NCBI RefSeq assembly: GCF_023205015.1
Contig: NZ_CP096258.1
Coordinates: 3,534,001-3,598,000 of the forward strand
Direction of reading: 5' to 3'
Source of the DNA: Providencia rettgeri
GTDB taxonomy: Bacteria; Pseudomonadota; Gammaproteobacteria; Enterobacterales; Enterobacteriaceae
Length of the DNA stretch: 64,000 nucleotides
Of this stretch, positions 26,701 to 35,633 are shown piece after piece (within the stretch, counting starts at the first letter, position 1; every line of letters begins with the position of its first letter). A program made the translations under genes and the position numbers. Below the pieces are notes generated by a model. It searched no databases. It worked only from the letters and a program-made list of their open reading frames with translations, and was not told the DNA's origin.

Positions 26701-27330
26701 TAAAAAAGGTTTAATCTCTGAAAGCAATGCTTCTGGACTATTCCACAGTGACTGAATAACTTTTGTCATGGAGTAATTCAGAGGATAAAAATGGCGACGC
26801 CAAAAGTCTGCACAGGCTTGTTTTTGTATAGGAAATTCATCTTGGATCATTGTTTGTTCAAACAATACTCCAGACTCAAATGCGTTATGAACTAGCATTC
26901 TTTGGCAAAAACCATGGATAGTATATATAGCGGCTTCATCCATTTGCCTTTCCGCATCCTGTAGCCATTGCGCAGCAAATTTTCTTTGGGACTCCCCCGA
27001 AAGCTCAGTTAATAATTCAAGGTATTCTGGCTGCGACTCGAAACCAACGCCATTTCTTAAGCAAGCCAAGCGCATATCGTGAATACGTTGACGAATACGC
27101 CCACGTAACTCATTTGTTGCAGCCTCTGTAAATGTTACAACTAAGATTTCTTCAACACTTAACGGCCTAGGAAACGCATTAGCGCCTCCCAAACCTAATA
27201 AAAGCCGCAGATAAAGTATACCAATTGTATATGTTTTACCTGTTCCCGCAGATGCTTCAATTAGCCGCTGCCCACGCAGAGGTAATGAAAAAACATTCAG
27301 TAATTGGGACTCTACCTGCACTTTATTCAC
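23722..27330 (-). CDS. recB: Exodeoxyribonuclease V beta subunit RecB
   Basis: RecB is the 3'-5' helicase and the sole nuclease of RecBCD and loads RecA after Chi recognition. The protein has 1202 residues (E. coli 1180). UvrD-like motifs: Walker A EASAGTGKTYT (lysine 32), VTFTEAATNELRGRIR, MIDEFQDTDAQQYRIFQ, FIGDPKQAIYAFRGADI, STIHKSKGLEYKIVWLP and LLYVALTRA. The nuclease domain at the C-terminus shows LLDYKSNYLG and DLQYQLYSLALHRYL. The start codon is GTG, overlapping the ptrA stop by 4 bp (GTGA), with AAGGAAG upstream. Confidence 0.98.
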   Translation of the reverse strand: MNKVQVESQLLNVFSLPLRGQRLIEASAGTGKTYTIGILYLRLLLGLGGANAFPRPLSVEEILVVTFTEAATNELRGRIRQRIHDMRLACLRNGVGFESQPEYLELLTELSGESQRKFAAQWLQDAERQMDEAAIYTIHGFCQRMLVHNAFESGVLFEQTMIQDEFPIQKQACADFWRRHFYPLNYSMTKVIQSLWNSPEALLSEIKPFLQGDIPLIINQPKQVETLEERHQRLILLIESVKTAWLENSADFEKLIAESDVDKRSYSTRFLPAWLIKIGEWAQEETEDYQLPKDLERFSQTVLHKKSKSGSGPEHVVFQRIDELLSQSLTLKDLIIPLAISEVRAAISGEKHNRGEMGFDDLLTRLDNALAQESGKFLAQAIRQRFPVAMIDEFQDTDAQQYRIFQRIYREVNDSALLFIGDPKQAIYAFRGADIFTYIEAKNEVSAHYTLETNFRSSQNMVEAINHLFSHCQSPFIFEQIPFQPVNFAKQNSGKKLIHNGEETKALTFWQLEEEGVSVSEYEQATASQCAVQIAQYLQGGLQGSSYFDNNGTRTPVEASDITVLVRSRREAVLIRDALNRLNIPSVFQSNRESVFSTPEARDLLWLLQAVLTPEKERVLRSALATGILGLTAKHIDDLNHDEKAWEKIVDEFARYAMVWQKRGVLPMLRMVMAQRKIAETLLSGTDGERRLMDVMHIGELLQEMSLQLEGEHTLTRWLAQQISHPDHQSDVQQMRLESDKHLVQISTIHKSKGLEYKIVWLPFASNFLPQSKGLYHDRTDYGVRLDLNDSEENVALADQERLAEDLRLLYVALTRAIYHCSVGIAPLIKGNRKKSGETDLHLSALGYVIQKGQAGDYQLLNEMLAEISNDVIDVAVINQPKSERVLLEQNDSINLSARAVTRHFNDHWRVTSYSGLSYGSSHTEAEESVSALQFANSLAPNMDVEASVDVEQQEDEFFTLTPHQFPKGASPGTFLHSLMEEIDFSEPVSQEWLAEKLESSGFDLQWAPMLQEWLHAIVQAPLSEDGLCLSALRPQDQLDEMQFYLPIESILGAGHLDKVTHQYDPLSQRCPPLSFEKVQGILKGFIDLTFYWKGKFYLLDYKSNYLGEDASFYTQEAMAEAMIDHRYDLQYQLYSLALHRYLKQRMPNYDYETHFGGVYYLFLRGVDDVNASNGIFFYRPVEAFIEALDSLFKNVQQGEHV

Positions 27331-30224
27331 TCAGCATCTTCCTTTATTGGTAAAATCTTTTGCAACTGAGAAGCTGTCGAGTAAAGCACCCAATCTTTTA
27401 GATGAGCATACCCCTCTTTAATATCAACTCCCTGGCCGATAACTTGGGAGCTAACAGCTAACCCTTTGTGTTTTATCACTGCATTTTCATAATACTCAAT
27501 GACTTGCTCTTTTGTTGCAGTACCTAAAGTTGCAATCACTTTTTCACGAGTATCAAAACTGAAAATATTCCTAGAAAAATCAGATGAATAGCGACCTACT
27601 TCTTCATAAAATGTTTGTGGTGGCTGATTCATCTCAGTGATAATAGATTGTTTATATTGATTAAACTCATCTATCGGCAGCTTTTTCAATTTCTCTAATG
27701 CTTGAAGATAAAACTGTTGGTAACGCGTATTCAAGTAACTCGGTGTCTTGGCATTACTTTGAATCAAAAAGCCCATTCCCCACTGGTCACCCAACCCTGC
27801 TTTAAAAGCAAATACGGCGTAACCCAGCTGCTCATTGGTTCTTAATTGATCATAAAACCAAGGCTGAACCACTTTAGAAAGAATACCGGATAATACTGCA
27901 CCATCGATGCGGCTATAACCGTCTGGAATAAAGATTTCTGCAAGCGCATTATCGGAGCTGTTCCCCTGTTTGTGGAAATCTGCTAGGTAATTTTTGTCAA
28001 TTACGACAATATCGCCACGCCACCAATTGGTACCTTCGCTCTTTAATAATTGCTGTGCATCTTTAATGGTTTTAATGCTTTGTGACTCAGTCATATTGCC
28101 AAAGACCAGAGCTTGTAATGCTGCGCTTTTAACTATCATTTCACGGTAGTTAGTGATGTCTTGTAGTGAAATTTTATCTAGCTCGGCTAAGCGCTGCTCT
28201 TGCTCAAAATAAGGCACACTATTAATACGCTGAAGCGGTTGCATAGCCAGCTCATAAGCTTTCGCATTATTGGCGACTTCAATTTGCTCTTTATACCAAG
28301 ATTTTGCTTGAGCTAACTCTTGTTTCGTTGGCTCAAAATTCAGGTATAGCTTAGTCATGGATAAAAAGAGTTCAGGTAAATGTTGGGTGTAACCACTGGC
28401 ATTTAATTGCAGGCCAACACCTTGGGAAACAGAGACCGACATGCCTGCTACAGATGCCTGATATTGCAATTTATCCATTTTCAATGAAGCAATATATTGT
28501 AATAAAGAGCCAGTAACTTGCTCCTTGGCATCTTTATCTCCTTGATTAGAACGTAATGACAAGGTGATACTTGCCTTTGGCTCATCTGCAAAATATTGAC
28601 TTGGCATATATAACACGCGCGTATTACCATCTTGATAGATGAATTCAGGGTGTTTATAAGCCTTATCAGTTTTAATTAATGACAAGTTATCAGCAATGTA
28701 CGGGTTTAAAGTAGGTAGTTTGAAGTTCATTTTGGATTCTAAACTTGCCCACGTTTTAAACTGTTTTGCTGTGATCTTATTGACTTGATACGGTGCATCA
28801 ACAAAATAAGCTTTTTTGTTATTCGGTTCGTTCGGACTAATAAACCAAATCCTCGCCTCTTGTGCAGTAAGCTCTGATAAACGTTGTTTAATCGCCTCAG
28901 GGTTATACTTATCAGCAATGTAATCTGAATCAAGGACATGGTTAACAGGAACATCAATCATTTGGTCTGATAACCATTCAATATAGTTCATATCCCTAAC
29001 AATTGAGCCATAACGGAATGATAAATTAAGAACTTTTGCTATTTCATCAAAGTAACTTTTATTGACGCCATCATTCTTAATTAACTCAAGATAAGAAAAA
29101 ATAGCTGCAATAATTTCATCTCTTTCTTGTAGCCCTTTATCAGTCAATGTGACATAAATAGAGAATGAACCATAGTTTCTATCTAAATTTGGGGTGGCAG
29201 AGGCGCTGATACCTTCAGCAAGCCCTTGCGATATTAACCAATCAGCCAATGTTCCTGGGCTTCTGTTACCAATTAAGTAACTAATATAGCTATCACTTTT
29301 GCTACGGAAGTCCGCCATATTATTTTTAATACTAAATTCAATTTGTATGGCTTTTTGTGGTTGAGCAGGCACATAGTGAATGATAATGCCTTTTTCGTTA
29401 TCCGTTACTGCAGGGATATTAACAGCAGGAACACTGGCATTAAAATTAGGTATACGCCCAAATGTTTCCTGAGCAATATTTGCTAATGACTCAATAGATT
29501 GGTCGCCGTACAGCACTGCATTCATTAGATTTGCAGAATAATACCGCTTATAAAAACCCACTAGCTCATCTTGTAATTTGCTATTAGGTTTATCTTTCAG
29601 AGTCTCTAAATTTCCTCCAGAAAAACGTGAGTTTGGGTGCAACGGATTCAAAGTTTCAGAACGCACTTGCCACATACGCATCCCATCACGAGAACGTGCC
29701 ATCGTGAGTTCTGCATTAACGGCATTACGTTCTCTATCGGCATTAATTGGGTCTAAAAGCGGGTCTGCTAATGCATCTGCAAGCCTATCCGTCGCTTCTT
29801 TCAATGCTCCATTTTCAACTTCAAAATAATAAGCTGTACGGTGCGATGCCGTGCTTGCATTATGGCTACCACCATGTTTTTGCAAAAACTCAGAGAAACT
29901 ACTTGGCTCTGGGTACTTTTTGGAGCCCATTAAAACCATATGTTCTAAATAATGGGCTAACCCTAATTGGCTATTTGGGTTTTCAATACTACCAACAGGT
30001 ATCGATACCGCAGCCAATGATTTAGTTGCTTTAGCGTCCGATACTAATAAAACCGTCATATCATTACTGAGTTTGATGGCTTTGTATTCCCTAGGGTCAC
30101 TTTCACTTTTATTTACTGTTTCAGGCAAAACCTGCCAAAGTGGTTGTGCTGCAATAGCTTGACCACCGAAGAGAATTATCAGTAATAAAAATAGATGAGC
30201 GATATTTTTGGATAAATATTGCAT
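27327..30224 (-). CDS. ptrA: Protease III (pitrilysin)
   Basis: PtrA is a periplasmic M16 zinc metallopeptidase that degrades small peptides and insulin-like substrates. From the ATG at 30224 the protein has 965 residues (E. coli 962) and a Sec signal peptide MQYLSKNIAHLFLLLIILFG, cleaved near AIAA. The inverted zinc motif HYLEH is at residues 91-95, with the third ligand in the ERNAVNAE block. The long C-terminal M16 halves are present. An upstream ATG at 30245 overlaps the recC stop as ATGA but has no ribosome site and would lengthen the pre-signal segment. It lies between recC and recB, as in E. coli. Confidence 0.96.
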   Translation of the reverse strand: MQYLSKNIAHLFLLLIILFGGQAIAAQPLWQVLPETVNKSESDPREYKAIKLSNDMTVLLVSDAKATKSLAAVSIPVGSIENPNSQLGLAHYLEHMVLMGSKKYPEPSSFSEFLQKHGGSHNASTASHRTAYYFEVENGALKEATDRLADALADPLLDPINADRERNAVNAELTMARSRDGMRMWQVRSETLNPLHPNSRFSGGNLETLKDKPNSKLQDELVGFYKRYYSANLMNAVLYGDQSIESLANIAQETFGRIPNFNASVPAVNIPAVTDNEKGIIIHYVPAQPQKAIQIEFSIKNNMADFRSKSDSYISYLIGNRSPGTLADWLISQGLAEGISASATPNLDRNYGSFSIYVTLTDKGLQERDEIIAAIFSYLELIKNDGVNKSYFDEIAKVLNLSFRYGSIVRDMNYIEWLSDQMIDVPVNHVLDSDYIADKYNPEAIKQRLSELTAQEARIWFISPNEPNNKKAYFVDAPYQVNKITAKQFKTWASLESKMNFKLPTLNPYIADNLSLIKTDKAYKHPEFIYQDGNTRVLYMPSQYFADEPKASITLSLRSNQGDKDAKEQVTGSLLQYIASLKMDKLQYQASVAGMSVSVSQGVGLQLNASGYTQHLPELFLSMTKLYLNFEPTKQELAQAKSWYKEQIEVANNAKAYELAMQPLQRINSVPYFEQEQRLAELDKISLQDITNYREMIVKSAALQALVFGNMTESQSIKTIKDAQQLLKSEGTNWWRGDIVVIDKNYLADFHKQGNSSDNALAEIFIPDGYSRIDGAVLSGILSKVVQPWFYDQLRTNEQLGYAVFAFKAGLGDQWGMGFLIQSNAKTPSYLNTRYQQFYLQALEKLKKLPIDEFNQYKQSIITEMNQPPQTFYEEVGRYSSDFSRNIFSFDTREKVIATLGTATKEQVIEYYENAVIKHKGLAVSSQVIGQGVDIKEGYAHLKDWVLYSTASQLQKILPIKEDAE

Positions 30225-30241
30225 CCTTTGGTGCTCTCCTG

Positions 30242-33200
30242 TCATTTCAAGTATTTAGTCATCGGCAATAAAAACCGCTGAGTATTTGATAATAAAGATT
30301 TAATCATCGCATCATCTATGCTTCTGCAAGCTCTTGATACATAATCGTCCTCCATCTCACCTTTTTGCATCTGGCTTCCTTGTAAGCTCTGGAACAATGC
30401 AGATAATGCTTTTTGTTGAATTTCTTCACTCGAAAAATCGTACTGTTTAGTCTTTTTATCAAAACAAGCCTTAACCCAACTCCAACAACTTTGAGAAAGA
30501 AGAATTAGTGGGGAATTAAACCCTTCACAGTAGCCCTCGACTAAATCTTGCAGATAAACCAATGCATCTTCTTTGCTAATTGCTGAGAACTGCCAAATGC
30601 TATTCTCTCTTCCCAGTGCCAGGCTTTCCCCTTCACCTATTTGTGAGTTAAATAACAAATGCTCCACCCATAGCTGTACGCCATCATTAGCAGTTAAGTA
30701 AGCCGGGCGATAACGTACTATTCCTGTTTCATGAACATTTTTCAGTACACCAGTAATTTTTATTCCATTTAACTGAAAATCAAATGGATAATCAAATAAC
30801 TGCATATCATATTCTTTAACTTTTTCAGCTAATGGCGATATCTCATTCAACTGTTGTTCCCAAAAAAGTTGGCCAAATTGCCTAGCTGGCAGCTGACCTG
30901 ATGCCTTTAAAGCAGAGTAAAAAGGTTCAATGCTTTTATCTTTGACAAGCAAATCTAAAATTTGGTCATTAATTTTATATCGCTGTAATCTACCTAAGTT
31001 AAATGGTTCTTCTTCTGGCAGTTCAGTTTCTTCAATAGAAAAATGGACTTTCAAACGCTGTTGAAAAAACGCCCTAATAGGATGACGATAAAAACGTAAT
31101 AATTGTTCTAACGAAATTTCAGTGATGGGTTCACGTATTTCAAGTACTGAACAAAATGGTTCATCAACTTTATTTGTTGTTTTTGCAGCAGGTAACCATT
31201 CACTCGCGAAGCTTTGATAGGGCGTTTCTGGTAAGAAATTTTCTTTGGCGAATGGGACTCTATTATGTTGAATGACCAGATGTGCTCTTAATCGTTTAGC
31301 ACTTTCATCTATATTCAAGGTTTCATCGCCAATTAAACAAAAACTTTGGCAAATATAGTCAATTAATTCAGTCACTAATACCGATGGATTACAAGGCTGA
31401 TTATCACGAATAGAAAGCCCAATATAGCTAACATACAGTTGTTTAGATGCTGAATTCAATGCTTCTAAGAATAGATATCTATCGTCGTCCCGGCGTTTTC
31501 TATCACCACGAACAGGCTTTTCAGCCATCAAATCAAACCCTAAAGGTGGTATATTTCGCGGGTAAGCCCCATCATTCATCCCCAATAAACACACAACCTT
31601 AAATGGCACTGAACGCATTGGCATCAAAGTACAAAAGTTAACAGCTCCAGCCAAGAAACGTTGACTAATCTTTTCATCATCAAAACGAACTGAAAGTTCA
31701 TCACGAATTAATCGCAATGGCACTTGCTCTTCATATCCTGAAGTTATCGCATTATCGATTATTTGATGCCACTGTTCCGTCAATAGTGCGAGAACGAGTT
31801 CAGTTTCTCCATCAACCATAAAGCAGCTATCAAGTAATTGTTGGCAAAGTTCTTTCCACGCATCAAGTGGACGTTCTTGTGCGAGTACAGAACGCCATTC
31901 TCTGAGTGTGTTGATTAATAGTGCTAATTTCCCAGCAAGTTGAGCCGCTAAACCACTACATTCATCATAAGGTAAAATACCATTCCATGGGCCATTTCTA
32001 CTATCCATTGCATAGCCAAGCAACATTCTACTTAAACCAAATTCCCATGTGTTTTGCCCTATCACTGGTAAAGCGAAAGAACGTACATTATCATCATCAA
32101 GCCCCCAGCGGATCCCTGATTCATTAACCCAGCGGCGCAATAAACTTAACTCACTTTCATCAATACCAAAACGTTGAGAAAAAGCAGAAACTTCAAGTAG
32201 GCTGAGAACTTGCTCCGTTGAGAAACGGCTCTGAGGCAAGTCAAGTAACATAATAAATGCCTGTAGAATAGGGTGAGCTTGTAGTGCTTTTCTATCTGAA
32301 ATTGAAAATGGGATATAACGAGTTGATGCTGTATTACCAAAAACAGCCTGAATATAGGGTGCATAGCTGTCAATATCTGCAACCATGACAATGACATCAC
32401 GCGGTGTTAGCGATGGGTCTTGCTCAAAAAGAGCAAGCAGATGGTCTTGTAATACTTCAACTTCCCGCTGTGCACTATGGCATAAATGGAATGTTATCGA
32501 ATTATCTGACTTATTGATTGCTCGCTTACCGATACTCGTTTCATAATCTTCTAATGTTGTCCCTAATTGAGCGTGATTTTCGAGATCTAAAATATCTTGC
32601 TGGATATTCTCTAATAAATTAACTCGTTCAGTATCAACATAGGCTGATATTTCATTAGCGCTATCGATTTGAGAAATAAAGTATAAATTGTCTCTGCCAA
32701 GCCTTCCCCACGATGCGAGTAATGGATTTACGATGTCCTGTTCACCATTTTCGTTGAATAAATTAGGTACATGCTCTTCAAGTTTAAAACGTGAAATTTC
32801 ATGTTTATCAAGATAATGTCGAAGCTTTCTTTGCTGTAACCTAGCTAAAAACGATGCACTTTGAATATCACCCCAATAATAACGACAAGGGTTAGTGAAC
32901 ATTAAATGAACATCTGTATGTTCTGCTATAGCATTGAGAGCTTGTAGATAAACAGGCGGAAGAGATGAAATACCGCAAATAAAAATACGTTTAGGCAGTT
33001 TTTTTCCTAAATCAGGGTTCGATGATAATGTATCAATAAAATGTTGATATAAATTAGCACGGTGCCAAGGTGGCTGTTTTAATTCATTTGAATAATCAAC
33101 AAGGCATTGCCACAAACGTTTTTGCCACAGTTGATTTTCACTTAGCCCCTCTACTCGTTCATTTTTTTGCCATACTTCGACCCATTGTGGGCGATAAACT

Positions 33201-33616
33201 AAATACTGGTCAAATAAATCGGCAATCCTACCAGCAAGCTGATGAAGTTTACGTTTATCTGTATCCTCTTGAAGATAATGCCTTAAAGGTTCAAATTCGT
33301 CCTCGCCAATGACAGTTGGCAGTATTGTCATGAGTTTCCATGTCATGGCTTGCTTGGTATAAGCACTTTCTTTTGGAATATCCGGTAAAACCCGCCTAAA
33401 CATGTCCCAAATAAATGTTGCAGGTAAGGGATAGTTAATATTTGCGGCAATACCAAATTGCTTAGCAAGTTCGATTTGCAGCCACTGAGACATCCCAGGG
33501 CTTTGCACTAAAATTATTTCTTGCTCAAAAGGGTGAGAAAGTGGTTCATTTTTCATTAAATGAGTCATTAGATCTTTTAATAAATCTAATTGATTAGAAT
33601 GATACACTTGAAACAT
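30242..33616 (-). CDS. recC: Exodeoxyribonuclease V gamma subunit RecC
   Basis: RecC holds the RecBCD complex together, splits the duplex and contains the Chi-scanning site in an inactivated helicase/nuclease fold. The 1124-residue protein equals E. coli length (1122). It begins MFQVYHSNQLDLLKDLMTHLM. Recognisable stretches are VQSPGMSQWLQIELAKQFGIAANINYPLPATFIWDMFR, IFICGISSLPPVYLQAL and VVCLLGMNDGAYPRN. No intact Walker A is seen, as expected. Its first 23 bp overlap the end of ppdC. Confidence 0.98.
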   Translation of the reverse strand: MFQVYHSNQLDLLKDLMTHLMKNEPLSHPFEQEIILVQSPGMSQWLQIELAKQFGIAANINYPLPATFIWDMFRRVLPDIPKESAYTKQAMTWKLMTILPTVIGEDEFEPLRHYLQEDTDKRKLHQLAGRIADLFDQYLVYRPQWVEVWQKNERVEGLSENQLWQKRLWQCLVDYSNELKQPPWHRANLYQHFIDTLSSNPDLGKKLPKRIFICGISSLPPVYLQALNAIAEHTDVHLMFTNPCRYYWGDIQSASFLARLQQRKLRHYLDKHEISRFKLEEHVPNLFNENGEQDIVNPLLASWGRLGRDNLYFISQIDSANEISAYVDTERVNLLENIQQDILDLENHAQLGTTLEDYETSIGKRAINKSDNSITFHLCHSAQREVEVLQDHLLALFEQDPSLTPRDVIVMVADIDSYAPYIQAVFGNTASTRYIPFSISDRKALQAHPILQAFIMLLDLPQSRFSTEQVLSLLEVSAFSQRFGIDESELSLLRRWVNESGIRWGLDDDNVRSFALPVIGQNTWEFGLSRMLLGYAMDSRNGPWNGILPYDECSGLAAQLAGKLALLINTLREWRSVLAQERPLDAWKELCQQLLDSCFMVDGETELVLALLTEQWHQIIDNAITSGYEEQVPLRLIRDELSVRFDDEKISQRFLAGAVNFCTLMPMRSVPFKVVCLLGMNDGAYPRNIPPLGFDLMAEKPVRGDRKRRDDDRYLFLEALNSASKQLYVSYIGLSIRDNQPCNPSVLVTELIDYICQSFCLIGDETLNIDESAKRLRAHLVIQHNRVPFAKENFLPETPYQSFASEWLPAAKTTNKVDEPFCSVLEIREPITEISLEQLLRFYRHPIRAFFQQRLKVHFSIEETELPEEEPFNLGRLQRYKINDQILDLLVKDKSIEPFYSALKASGQLPARQFGQLFWEQQLNEISPLAEKVKEYDMQLFDYPFDFQLNGIKITGVLKNVHETGIVRYRPAYLTANDGVQLWVEHLLFNSQIGEGESLALGRENSIWQFSAISKEDALVYLQDLVEGYCEGFNSPLILLSQSCWSWVKACFDKKTKQYDFSSEEIQQKALSALFQSLQGSQMQKGEMEDDYVSRACRSIDDAMIKSLLSNTQRFLLPMTKYLK

Positions 33617-33980
33617 AGTGCTCTCCTGTTGAGCAATACCAACGACTTAATGAAAATGGCTGTCTTTTTATTGTTAACGATACCACTAACTCTGTACAGT
33701 TATCGACCTGCGGTAAACGGGTCATTTGTATTTTCCATTCAGGGTAACGCAAATCTGGGTCCATGGCAGAATTTTTCTCCCCAGATATTGATGCTGTTAA
33801 CATTGCGCTTTTTTCTAATGTGCTATGCAATGCCCTAACCGCTGAGGAATTCATATACAATTGATTAAAATTCAATATGATATATTGAGAATAGTTTACC
33901 AAAGCTACTAATGAAATAGCAAAAATAACCACGCCAATCATTGCCTCTATTAATGCAAATCCTTGCTGTTTTATTTTCAC
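33594..33980 (-). CDS. ppdC: Prepilin-type protein PpdC
   Basis: A pseudopilin-like protein: a short basic leader, cleavage G|F, then FALIEAMIGVVIFAISLVALVNY, with glutamate at +5 of the mature form as prepilin peptidase substrates have. The GTG at 33980, which overlaps the ygdB stop (TAGTG), gives 128 residues and the short leader MKIKQQG typical of type IV prepilins. An ATG at 34022 would give 142 residues with an improbably long leader. The mature C-terminus has one cysteine pair (DNCTEL and WYCSTG). Last of four pilin-type genes upstream of recC. Confidence 0.85.
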   Translation of the reverse strand: MKIKQQGFALIEAMIGVVIFAISLVALVNYSQYIILNFNQLYMNSSAVRALHSTLEKSAMLTASISGEKNSAMDPDLRYPEWKIQMTRLPQVDNCTELVVSLTIKRQPFSLSRWYCSTGEHYVSSVSF

Positions 33981-34420
33981 TAGCAAAACCCTTTTTTTAC
34001 TACTGGGCAATAATCTAACCACCCATTTTTACGGGGAAAAAGCTGTTGCTTATTTGCATCTAATACCATCCATCGATAAACTTTAATATCATTTCCTAGA
34101 CGATAATGGCTTTGCCCCGACAACAAAAAAGTCGCCCCTTTGTAGTGTTTTAAACAACTTTTCCACTGCTGAGTTTCCTCTGTCTGGCAAACCCAACTCC
34201 TTAGCCCTCTATACTGACTATCCCATTTCAATGTCCCACCCCACGCAAGCGCTGACTCTGCTTTATTAAAAGCATCGAAATATTTAATTTCCTTGCGCAG
34301 TTCATCTCGAGCCCGCTCTTGGAAAAAATGTACAGATTTAATCAATAATGAGCCTATTGTGATAAAAATGATCACCGTAAGTAGAGACGCATTTCCCTGT
34401 TGTTGCGCTATATTCTTCAT
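33980..34420 (-). CDS. ygdB: YgdB family pilin-like protein
   Basis: A 146-residue protein resembling E. coli YgdB (135 aa): a Gly-ending leader (MKNIAQQQG), hydrophobic segment NASLLTVIIFITIGSLLIKSVHFF, then SALAWGGTLKW and the C-terminal NGWLDYCPVVKKGFC. It lacks the glutamate at +5 found in major pilins, like the general-secretion minor pseudopilin class (GspK/PilX-like). Its ATG overlaps the ppdB stop (ATGA). Confidence 0.85.
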   Translation of the reverse strand: MKNIAQQQGNASLLTVIIFITIGSLLIKSVHFFQERARDELRKEIKYFDAFNKAESALAWGGTLKWDSQYRGLRSWVCQTEETQQWKSCLKHYKGATFLLSGQSHYRLGNDIKVYRWMVLDANKQQLFPRKNGWLDYCPVVKKGFC

Positions 34421-35022
34421 AAATTCCTAACCAAAACCGCTATTCGGTAATCAAACGTTTGGTTAGGTAACAAATCTGCCTTAAGGTTTATTTTCATTTC
34501 AAGTAATTGGGTATTTTCCTGCCAATCAAACGCTAATTTTTTAACCTTGATTAGCTTCTCATCAAATAGCGATTGCCAACGCGTTCCATCGCAATCCCTG
34601 ACATTTCGATTAGATTCTAATTTTTCATTATTTAATCGATACCCAAAATAATCAGACTCTATCGATTTAGATTTAATATTCTCCCACTTGCCCGATAAAT
34701 CTTGGTCGTAGGCAAAAATAATACATGAGTTACTTCCTCGACTTAAAAACTTAGATGTGATTTTTAACGGCTCTTTTCCACAATCTAAGCTACTGCAATA
34801 ACCGATCCTTCTAAAATCTTTTTCCATGTTTATTAATGTTTGCCTTATATCTTTGTCTACTTGATATTGAATATAAGCTCGATAGGTTTTTTTAAACAAT
34901 GTCGGAATGGCACTCATCGCTGATACACAGACAATGCTACTGATTGCCATTGCCATCAATATTTCAATCAGTGTAAAACCCCGCTGTTTTTTTAATTTAT
35001 CGTTATTTAAGGGGTTCAACAT
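34417..35022 (-). CDS. ppdB: Prepilin-type protein PpdB
   Basis: A 201-residue pseudopilin (E. coli PpdB 187) with leader MLNPLNNDKLKKQRG and the classic methylation/cleavage site G|FTLIEILMAMAISSIVCVSAM. The globular part has four cysteines, with CSSLDCG suggesting a disulfide, and resembles the PilW/GspJ class in size. It overlaps ppdA by 7 bp. No prepilin peptidase, secretin or ATPase gene lies in this window, so the assembly machinery must be elsewhere. Confidence 0.88.
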   Translation of the reverse strand: MLNPLNNDKLKKQRGFTLIEILMAMAISSIVCVSAMSAIPTLFKKTYRAYIQYQVDKDIRQTLINMEKDFRRIGYCSSLDCGKEPLKITSKFLSRGSNSCIIFAYDQDLSGKWENIKSKSIESDYFGYRLNNEKLESNRNVRDCDGTRWQSLFDEKLIKVKKLAFDWQENTQLLEMKINLKADLLPNQTFDYRIAVLVRNL

Positions 35023-35501
35023 TTCGGCACCCCAGTCATTTTTTTATGACTACAACTTCTAATGCGGCCTAATGAAGAGATATAAATGGTGATCTGCTCA
35101 TACTGATTTTTTAGCCCTACACTGAAAGCACGAATAGTCCCCTGCTTTCCATATAACTGAATTGACGTCCGGCTCGCTTTCCAGAGCTCTATTCCTCGAT
35201 GCCTTTCTGCTGTTAGCTTGCCAACCTCTTGATTGTTATTTGCATCTTTAACAAGCAGCTGCCAATCACCTACCCCAACCTTAACCGATAATATTTGGTA
35301 CCTATTTAAATAGACGCCTTCCATCATTTGACTATAGATAAACTCTGATACTTGCCTAGCTGCATCGATTAATCGTTGCCTTTCTACCTGCTGTTGCCAT
35401 TGATATAAACCAGACAACATGACCAAAGAACAGATAAATAAAACAATTAGAATTTCAATTAAGGTGAAACCACGCTGTATTGTATTTGATTCAACTTTCA
35501 T
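35016..35501 (-). CDS. ppdA: Prepilin-type protein PpdA
   Basis: A 161-residue pseudopilin (E. coli PpdA 156) with leader MKVESNTIQRG and cleavage motif G|FTLIEILIVLFICSLVMLSGL. It resembles the FimT/GspH class (DAARQVSEFIYSQMMEGV, then a beta-rich C-terminus ending with two cysteines). It is the first gene of the leftward chain ppdA-ppdB-ygdB-ppdC-recC-ptrA-recB-recD. The 300 bp upstream contains two CRP-S-like sites. Type IV pilin genes of this set belong to the Sxy/CRP-S competence regulon in E. coli and relatives. Confidence 0.9.
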   Translation of the reverse strand: MKVESNTIQRGFTLIEILIVLFICSLVMLSGLYQWQQQVERQRLIDAARQVSEFIYSQMMEGVYLNRYQILSVKVGVGDWQLLVKDANNNQEVGKLTAERHRGIELWKASRTSIQLYGKQGTIRAFSVGLKNQYEQITIYISSLGRIRSCSHKKMTGVPKC

Positions 35502-35554
35502 CTTGTTGTGACCTCACTTTTTCATACGCAAGACAGAGATTGCCAAAAAAAGCC

Positions 35555-35560
35555 GATATA
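35555..35560 (-). promoter_or_regulatory. Predicted -10 of the ppdA operon
   Basis: TATATC on the - strand. Placing +1 at 35548 puts the two CRP-S-like sites at -41.5 and -93.5, positions at which CRP-family activators work. The hexamer itself is only a moderate match, and the start is inferred from this geometry. Confidence 0.4.
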
Positions 35561-35581
35561 GCGAGGCCTGTCATTGCAAAC

Positions 35582-35597
35582 TGCATAACGTTTCGCA
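35582..35597. promoter_or_regulatory. CRP-S-like site 2 upstream of ppdA
   Basis: TGCAT-AACGTT-TCGCA matches the CRP-S core TGCGA-N6-TCGCA at 8 of 10 positions; the half toward the upstream site is perfect. Its centre is 52 bp, about five helical turns, from site 1 and 88 bp from the ppdA ATG. Confidence 0.5.
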
Positions 35598-35633
35598 ACA
35601 AAATAAAAAGATTCATATCCATACAACTTGGTC

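Noticed and set aside
33594..35501. A complete type IV pilus or type II secretion locus
   Set aside because: Only four pilin-like genes are present; no ATPase, platform protein, secretin or prepilin peptidase lies in the window.
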